Part shown: positions 9,601-18,600 of the stretch, in pieces | Numbering within the stretch: position 1 is the first letter of the stretch | Layout: every line of letters begins with the position of its first letter | From: Microbulbifer salipaludis | GTDB lineage: Bacteria > Pseudomonadota > Gammaproteobacteria > Pseudomonadales > Cellvibrionaceae | NCBI RefSeq assembly: GCF_017303155.1 | Contig: NZ_JAEKJR010000002.1 | Coordinates: 2,214,605 to 2,278,604 of the forward strand | Reading direction: 5' to 3' | DNA: 64,000 nt | Translations under genes and position numbers: made by a program | The notes under the pieces: generated by a model | Database searches by the model: none | What the model was told of the DNA's origin: nothing | What the model saw: the letters and a program-made list of their open reading frames with translations, nothing else

Positions 9601-12600
9601 TTTCTTCGCGACAAAGGACAAACTGTGCCCGTCAGGGTCGGTGAAGTAACTGCTAGGAATTTGATAATTCCAGGCGGCACCTTCGTTAATCGATTTGTTC
9701 GGGATTGCGGTATTTTTAATCGGTGCCCGGTTAGGGCCCTCGGTTACCGTCAAGCGGAATACATCGGATACCGTGCCACCATTACCATCATTGGCAGTGA
9801 CTTTGATGTCATAGATGCCCTTATTCCCGTAGGCCGGATTCCAGCTAAACGTACGCGTGCTCTCGTTGAATGAAATCCAACTCGGTAGTGCATTGCCGTT
9901 ATTCAACTGGGCAGAATAGGTGAGTGAATCTCCGTTGGAGTCCACAAACGCGCTGGCACCGAAGGTGTACGAGCCAGACTTTGTCTCCTGCACCGACTTG
10001 TTTGCCAGCAGGGTGGCCACCGTCGGGGCTTCATTGATATCAACGACAGTAATTGAGAAATAATCGTAGCCTTTACGACCGTCTGGATCCTTTGCCTCAA
10101 CTACAAGCTGGTATACCTCGTTGCTGCCATTCAAGCCATCTCGAGTACCGGTAAACGTGCGGGTAGAGGTGTTAAACGAGATCCAGCCACTCTCGGAAAG
10201 ACTACGATTTTCCCAATGGGCGGGTATTATCGTTTCCGGATCCCCCCCCTGCGGCGGAATCACTTGCTCTTCCACCCAGACCCTGAGATATCCCTGATAG
10301 GTTAAGCTATCACCGTCGGGATCAGTGAATGTATTGGCGGGCACCTGGAAACTCCACGGAGCCCGCTCATTGACACTCTGATCTGCGATTGCGACTGATA
10401 CGATAGGAGCCCGGTTAGGACCTTCGGTCACAGTAATGGTGAAGGTATCCGTTCTGGTACCACCATTTCCGTCATTGGCGACAACCTTAACGGTATAGGA
10501 ACCCTGATGACCGTAATCCGGATCCAACTTTAACGTATTGACATCGTCCCAAATAATCCAGGACGGCAAAGCGCTACCGTCATTTAGTGTTGCGGTGAAC
10601 GTTAAGACATCACTATTAACATCAGTAATGTGGTCATCAAGGTGAACAAATACTGATTTACTTTCTTGAAGCGTTTGATTGGGTATATCACCCACCGGCG
10701 CGTCATTTATGTGATTAACCACAACGTTTACGGCCTGGTAGGCAGACAGGGGCGGAGTACCCTTATCTGTTGCCACTACACGAATGCCAAAAGTAGTGGT
10801 TACATCTACCGCCGCAGCGGTACCGGTAATCTTTCCTGTACTTTTGTTAATATCAAGGAACGGGTGACCTGAACGATAGTCCCAATTCCCCTCTACCCAG
10901 CGAGTCACAGGCGGCTCTTCCCAGCCACCCTCTCCGTCAGGGATACCCGGAATAACAACTTCCTCGTAGCCCTCGACCCAATAACGCTCCTCTATTGAGT
11001 AGGTAATACCGTGCTTTTCAGGGTCAGAGAACGCACCCGCGGGCAAATCTTCAGAGATCGTGTCTCCTTCAGTTACCGCGATATCTGGAATAGTAGTTCC
11101 AACCGTTGGCGCCGAGTTCGCATACGGATCGACCTGCAGAATAAACTTCTCTACCGCCGTGTAGCCCGAAGCATCAGTGGCACGGATGAATATCTCAAAC
11201 TCGCCACCAGTTTCATAATCCGTAGAGTAACTGATGCTATCTGATGCACCGATCGGGATTTCGGTAGTATCTAAATAGAATTTGTTGTCCTGGGTAATAT
11301 CCAGCCCTAACCAGGAAGGTGGTTCGGAGAAACCAGTATCTCTGAGATAGCCAGGCTCATAGTAGGCGGGATCCCCACCTTTTGGCGGGACATAAATCGC
11401 GTTAGCGTCCCAATGCCAACCGCGCACAAGTATTTCGTAGGTCAGCGAATCGCCCGCATCCTGATCAACAAAAATATTTTGGCCAAGATAAACTCTCGGC
11501 TCTTCTCTTTCACGAACCGTTTTATCGCTCACCTGTACGTTCACAGTAGGCGCGTGATTTACTGGCGGGGTGTATGTGTAGTCGTACTTCGACGCTACTT
11601 GTACGGAACGGCGGTTACCCACCTCATCGTACTTATAAGTGGCATCGAGGGTTACGAGATTTTGGAAGATGTCACGGGTACGGACGCGGCTCAGCCTGCC
11701 ATGTTCATCATAACGAGTATCAGTTGCTTGTTCATAAAGAATGCCACGTGCATCGGTTCCCCGAATGTAGTCGTAGGTCCGCTGTCCGTTTTCGTCGTAC
11801 TCGTACTCTGCGTAAAGATTACTATCTTTATCGTTAATAGACTGTAAGGCGCCATTATCGTAGTAGGTATATACGATGCCATACTTACTTACGGTCTCGT
11901 TATTTTCGATAACGGTTTCATTCTTTTCCGAAGTACGCACTTTCCGCTTCAGAAGACCATTATCATAATACTCATAAGTAAAGTCAGTACCGGCAAGATC
12001 ATTGTGACTCTGGAGCTTACCGAAATAGTCGTAGTTCCAGCTTAGCTGGTGATTTTCACCACCACTATGTAGTCCATTGCGGTCAATGATCTTTCTTCCG
12101 CGCGCGTCGAACTGATACTCCTTGATAACGCCTTCCGCTGATTCGGTCCGTACAGCGTTACCAAGCGCATCGTAATCGGTATAGCTGGTTGCAAACGTGG
12201 TTGTCGCTCCGCTGCCCGTATACGCTACCTGCGTCTGAATTTGATGATTCAGTTCATTGTAGCTGTGCTTGATCAAAGTTTGATTATAGGCATCACCGGT
12301 GACGTCGAAACGGATATCGCCAAGCTCGGTAATATTGTTGAGACGATCATATTCGGTGGTGGTGATATAACCGACAGCATTCTGACGAGCGATCTCTCGG
12401 TTAAATACATCATAGGCATAGTGCGTTTCCGCACCCAGCGCATCGATCGTTTTTAGTAAGCGACCAAGTTCATCAACCTGCTGATAGCGGGTATTGCCAC
12501 GAGCATCGGTTTCTGCAATGCGATTTCCACCCAGATCGTAGTAGAAGAAGGTTTCGGGATTTCGCCCTGCTTCGACACCTTGCTCATCTACAACCAACGC

Positions 12601-15600
12601 CTTGGGTTTTTGCTCCCAGGTAACCTGATCCAGCTGGTTGTATCGATAGGAAGTGATGTACCCAATGGCGTCGGTCTGCTGCAGTACATTGCCCCAGCGG
12701 TCGTAAGTCTGGTACAGATTTGGTGTCAGGGTGGCATTTTCTCCACTAAAGCTTTGGGAGATGGTACCCAACTCAGTACGCCCTACCCGACCAAGGCCGT
12801 CGCGATAATACAATTTGGTATACAGACCTTCGGCAGCAGTTTCAGACTGCTCCCGAACGAGTTCACCGTGCAAGTCATAGGCATAGTTTACGTCTGCACC
12901 TTTTGCGTCGACACCCACGGTCATACGGCCAGCATTGTCGTATGTGAAGCTCTCTTGGAAATTAGTGCGATTATCGCCCCGTGCAATCACTTCACCAAAG
13001 GCGTTGTACTTCACCTCGATGAACTGATCGCCTACAGAAACATTGTCCAGGTTCCACTGCGCACTGTTACTGAGATCTACCTGAGTAGTAATCTGCTGAC
13101 CGAGCTTGTCGTAAACGTAGTTTGTCTTGGCTGTGTACGAACCGGTACCCTTGGAGTCAGAGTATGTTTGGGTGGTCTCAACCACATGCCCTGCGAGATC
13201 GTACTTATAGCCTGTATCGCTGCCATTCGGGTTACGCGTACTAATCAAACGGCCATGATTATCGTACTCATTGTAAGTAATCTGGTCTGCCACGCTGGCA
13301 TCGTTACTATTGTTATTATCATCCGTGAAGTTTGCGTAACGGTGCTCTTTCAGTACATTGCCAAAGAGATCGTAGCTGTAGCTCACATATGGTGTGCGAC
13401 TTTGGGTACTATTCAGCAGCACTCCATCTTGCTGCTCCATAGTGCCCGCCGTTCCATTCAATGCGGCACCAGCACCTTCAGTATTGGTATTTAAGAGGAC
13501 ATTACGTGCATCCTCTTTTGTCCAAATGGTATGGCCCAGCTTATTGTAACCAGTTAGTACGCGGTTTCCGCTGACATCCATAGTCTCGGTTACACGCCCG
13601 AGTGCGTCGTACTGCGTTTGCTGAACGGCCTGATCAAACAGCTGATTTTTAGTGAGACTGTAACCGCTAGACGTTTCAAGTTTGTCGTGCTCATAGCTGA
13701 GCAGCCACTCCTCCTTTACCTGGCCGAGCTTGTCATATACGAATTGACGCGTTCGATCTCGGCCAATATCGGAATCACTTGTATTCGAAGCTGGTGGCGC
13801 TGCTGGCTTTCCAGCTTCCAAATCAACACCAGCCCCCAGAGCACGAGCATATTCAGTGACAAACTCAGTTTGCCCAAATTCGTTGTACTGCCATTCAGTG
13901 ACATAACGTTCGGCATCGACCGTCATTACTTTTTGACCAAGGCCATTGTAGTAATGGTAGGTATGGGCCCAAGTATTACTATGTTCGCTAATCAGAACGC
14001 TGGACTTGGTCAGCTCACCATAGGCATTGTACTGATACTCAGTTTTTGGCGAGGACGTTTGCAAAGTGCCGGTTACGGTATCGAAATAGCTAACGCTCTC
14101 CTCCGTTACACGCATGAGACGATTCAATTCGTCAAACTCACGGACCAAACTGCGATTTTCTACGCTGTCACTATATCCAGATTCACCCAGCTTGCCTTCC
14201 ACTTCCGCAGTAGATATGGCACTTAGACCTCGAGCGTCAACACCGCCCCAAGCTTTGGCATAGCGAGTCAGGCCGACCTGATTACCGTAACCATCATACT
14301 GGTACTCGGTAATGTAGCCTTCGGCATCGATCTCATATTGCAGCTGATTTTCAGCATCGTAGACCTTATAGGCGTAGTTACCACGGACATCCTGGTTAGC
14401 TACAGCATTGCCAAAGGAATCATAGAGAGTATTGACCTGCGGCGTCTGCCCATCCACATCTGGGTACGTGATACCAATCTGATTGCCGCGATTGTCGTAC
14501 TGATAGCTTGTGGTCCTAGCTAGACCGTCAGCCTCTTGTCCATAATTGGGGTTCGGTATCCATAGGTCAGGGACACCGGGCTCTGGATCGTTAAACCACT
14601 CACCCTCTTTGGTATCGATATAAATGCCTTCGGTACGGCTGATCAGCTGCCCACGAAAATCGTAACTCATTTCAGTAATGAGCCTGCTATCTTGCATCAG
14701 CTCTAGGTTTGCAATGCCACTGGAGAGAGAAAAGCTCTCTTCCGGAGTAATCTCTCTCACACGGTTGCCACGCTTGTCGTACTCGTAGACCCAGGTGTAT
14801 TCCGGATCATTGGCGGCGCTGCCCAATTTGTTGGTAAAGCTCGTCAGATTACCGAATGCGTCATAGCCATAGTATTCGGTATGACCTTCGGCATCGGTCA
14901 GAGAAGTGACTCGATTGAGCAGGTCGTAATCTTTGCTCGCGATACGAGCTGAACTTTCCCAGCCTCCAGTCTGAATAGTGCTGTCAATATCGGCAATACT
15001 TAGGTTGCTGGCGTAGACATAGTCATACTGCAACGTACGCGCGACATTTCCAAAGCTGTCGTACTCATATTCACTGATATATCCGGCGGAATTAATTTCG
15101 AAGCGGACACGCCCCGCTGCATCATAAACACTGTAACTGGTGCGAGCAGCACCAACCGACACTGCGCTGAGAACCTGCGCAGCAGTAAAGCTCTCGAAAC
15201 CCTCGCCTAGTTGCGTATCGTACTGATGGAGCGCCACCGCGTTTCCGGCGGAATCGTATTCATATGCAGTAACATATCCAGCATTATTAATACTGTACTG
15301 CAAGCGCCCTGCTGCATCGTACAGGCTAGTGACACTCTTACTTTCCGCTCCGTCGACGTGACTCGTCAATGCGGAAAAAGAAAAGTCTGAAATCGAATCA
15401 CCAACATCGTACGCAAGCTTCTGACGGACTTCCCCTGTGTTGGTGTATACAAACTGGGTGACAGCATTGTCCGCGGTTACTTCGAAAGCAACGCGTCCAG
15501 CAGAATCATATACGGAATGTATATTTTGGCTGGCATAGCCGCTCTGAGTGGCGATATAGGTCTGTACCGCTGCTGCATCCGCGGGTACTCCTGCAAACTG

Positions 15601-18600
15601 CAGTTCATATTGACGGCGCTCCACGACCATTCCGGAATCGTCGTATAGCGTTTCGCTGATATAGCCGTCACCATCGATATAGAACCGCTCACGACCGGCT
15701 TCATCATAGGTGGTATAGGTGGCTACATTAGCCTTTCCACTTACCGCGGTTGCCAGTGACGCCGCATCGCTAATACTCGCCCCATCGACCTGATAATCGT
15801 ACCGGGTTACACCTGTTACGCGGCCATTATCATCAAAGCTGTATTGGTTGACATAACCCTCAGCATCCACAAAGAACTCGCGCTCGTTGCGGCCGTTGTA
15901 GAAGGTGTACTCGGAGCGTGTAGGGGTTTGAATGTCGATAGCACTAATAATGCTTGCGTCATCCTGCTGAGGATCTACGACTGCACTGTAGGCGTGCGTC
16001 GCAATCGTACGACCCAGACCATCGTAAACAAATTCAGTAGCATAGCCAGCACTATTAACCACATAACTCTGCCGGCCAGCGTCATCGTAAATAAATCGAT
16101 TTGTTTGTGCGCTAGCATCGGCGCCCAAACTATCCAGATAGCCTTCAATACTACTTTCGGATAAATCAGTTACTGAGCCCGGCAGTACAATTTCGTGCCG
16201 CTTACTCAGGAAAATATTACCCGCTAGATCGTATTCGGTTTCAGTGACATTTCGATTACCATCAACAACAAAGCGCAGTCGATTGAGAGCATCGTAGGCA
16301 TAGTAGGAGGTATCGCCATTACCATTGGTGACACTGGTTACGTTGTTGTTTGCGTCATAGGTGTAAGTGGTAGTTAGCGCGAGCCCATCCGGGTCAACGA
16401 TTACCTGGGCTTTGTTGCCCTGGGCGTCGTAATTTGTGGTTATCTTACGATTTTCTGCATCAACAACACTAACAGTCTGACCGATGCCGTCATAACTGTA
16501 TTGGGTACCGATACTCAGGCCATCCGGATCAATCACCTGTGTCAGAACACGACTATTGGCATCGTAGCTGTAGCTTACTTTCCGCCCTTCCGCATCAACC
16601 GTCTCCACCAGCTGATTGGCTGCGTTATATTCATTGGTCGCTGCCGTTACGTTCCGCCCCTCAATAGTTTGCTCTGATGTCTTGAGGTTTCCGTTCAGGT
16701 CGTAGGTAAAGCGTGTTTCGTGCCCTTCGGCATCCGTAACACGAACTGTCTGCCCAAAGCTGTCCGTTACATTCTCAGTTGTAATATTACCCGGCATGGT
16801 GACAACAGTGGTCTGCTCACCTGTTTCAGCGTCGAAGTGATAGGTATAAGTAGTAACCTGCTCTAGTGCATTGGTTGTGGTCAGCACTCGCCCAAACGCG
16901 TCATAAGTGCTTGTAGTAGCATTGGTCAACGGATCCGTGACCACCACGGTGCGCCCCTGATCCTGATAATCGTAGTAGCGGATATTGCCACGCGCATCGG
17001 TCGCCTGCGTGACACGACCAAAGGCGTCGTATTGCTGGCTAATAGAAATATTCAGGTTAGCAGGTAGCGTACCTGAATCCTGCACACTGGAAATCTGGAG
17101 ACCGCGCTTATCATAGGTGTATTCGCTAACCCGGGTTTTACTTCCCGCTTGGTCAATTGCACCGATATCGGTTGTAACAGTCTTGAGCTCACCCCAAGTC
17201 GTGTAGTCATTTGTGGTGGTTAGCGATGCAGGTTGGCTCTGACTGTCAATAACCTGACGCAACACTGTCGCGAGCTGGCCGCGGGTATTGTAGAGATAGC
17301 TGGTTACACGGTCGCGCCCATCATCCGCCAGACCGCCTACGAGCGATTCCAACTCACTAGTTACTGCACCTTGCGCGTTTGCCAGTGCGCTATTGAGCGC
17401 ACTATTAGTCGGCCCATCACTAAGATCAAATTGCTGCGCATAGCTGCGGCTACTGCGGCTATCACCAAAAACGTTATATCGAGTCTCGGTGACTCTCGCC
17501 TTTTGAGTTTGTGCATCCTCGACAATAAGGTAAACAAGCTGACCCCGCTCGTCGTAGATGTAATGCGTACTGTTACCTTGGGTATCCTGACTTTCGATTA
17601 AACGGCCAGCGCTGTTATAGATATGACGCACACCTTGATTGTGAGTGTCAATTGCCGCATCCAGCTGGGTCTTAGTTAGTTCGGTAGCGCCATTGCTGCT
17701 CAGAGTAACACCGAGCGTTCCGGCGATATCGACCAACTGCTGCGCACTTAATTCGCCCGTAAGTTGGCCAGCTGCATCATAGCGCAGGTAACGATTTCGA
17801 ATATTATCACTGGTTTGTCCGTCGCCATCGGTATCAACAGCATTACCGTTGCTATCGACTTGATAGCTGGTCGCCTGCACTAAGTTGCCAGCACTATCGT
17901 ACCGGTTGAATACATAAAGACCGGCATGGTTCTGTGTGGTTTGTAGACGACCTGCCTGATCGTAGGAGTAGCCGATCCATTGGTCTTTCGCCGAATCCGC
18001 GGCCGGGGCAACACCACTGGTATCCGTTAGCGACGCGAGCATACCGGCACTTAATACCGTGGCGTACTGAGTCACCTTGCTTTGCTGGCCGGCCAGCGTG
18101 TATTCATACTCGGTCACATGGCCCTGATGTGACACTTCCTGGATCAGCTGACCCTTGCTGTTGTAATAGTAGCGGATGGACTGATCTTGAGCGTGACTAC
18201 CTACCAGCGAGAGCAGCGCACTGAAATTTTTTGCCTCATCGAATGCGTCAACTATATCCAATTGGTTTGCATAACGAATCTGCTCTACAAGTCGGCCTGC
18301 GCTATCGTAGCGGTTTTGGATCAGGTAGCCTTCCGCGTCCACGGTTCCCAGCTGGCGCCCTACACTGTCGTAGAAGAAGCGATTTTCCCGCTTACCGCTG
18401 GTACCGACGCCATCGGCACTCACTTCGGTGCGCACTAGCTGCCCGGCACCATCGTAGTGGTACGTGGTAACGACAGGGTTATCGCCTATCCCCGCCGTTT
18501 CAGTCTGCAGCTGCCCATTGTCCAGATAGGTAAAACTGACAGTGCGATCCAATACATCTGCGACCGGTTTAAAGCCTGCTTCAAATTCAGTAGTAGTAAT

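Noticed and set aside
7985..10705. Assembly collapse or duplication error in the module repeat
   Set aside because: The two rounds differ by many scattered substitutions and by altered linker lengths, so they are distinct true copies.
12580..13494. A 304-codon plus-strand frame inside the RHS gene
   Set aside because: It is the mirror of YD repeats, with hydrophobic, repetitive content and no ribosome site.
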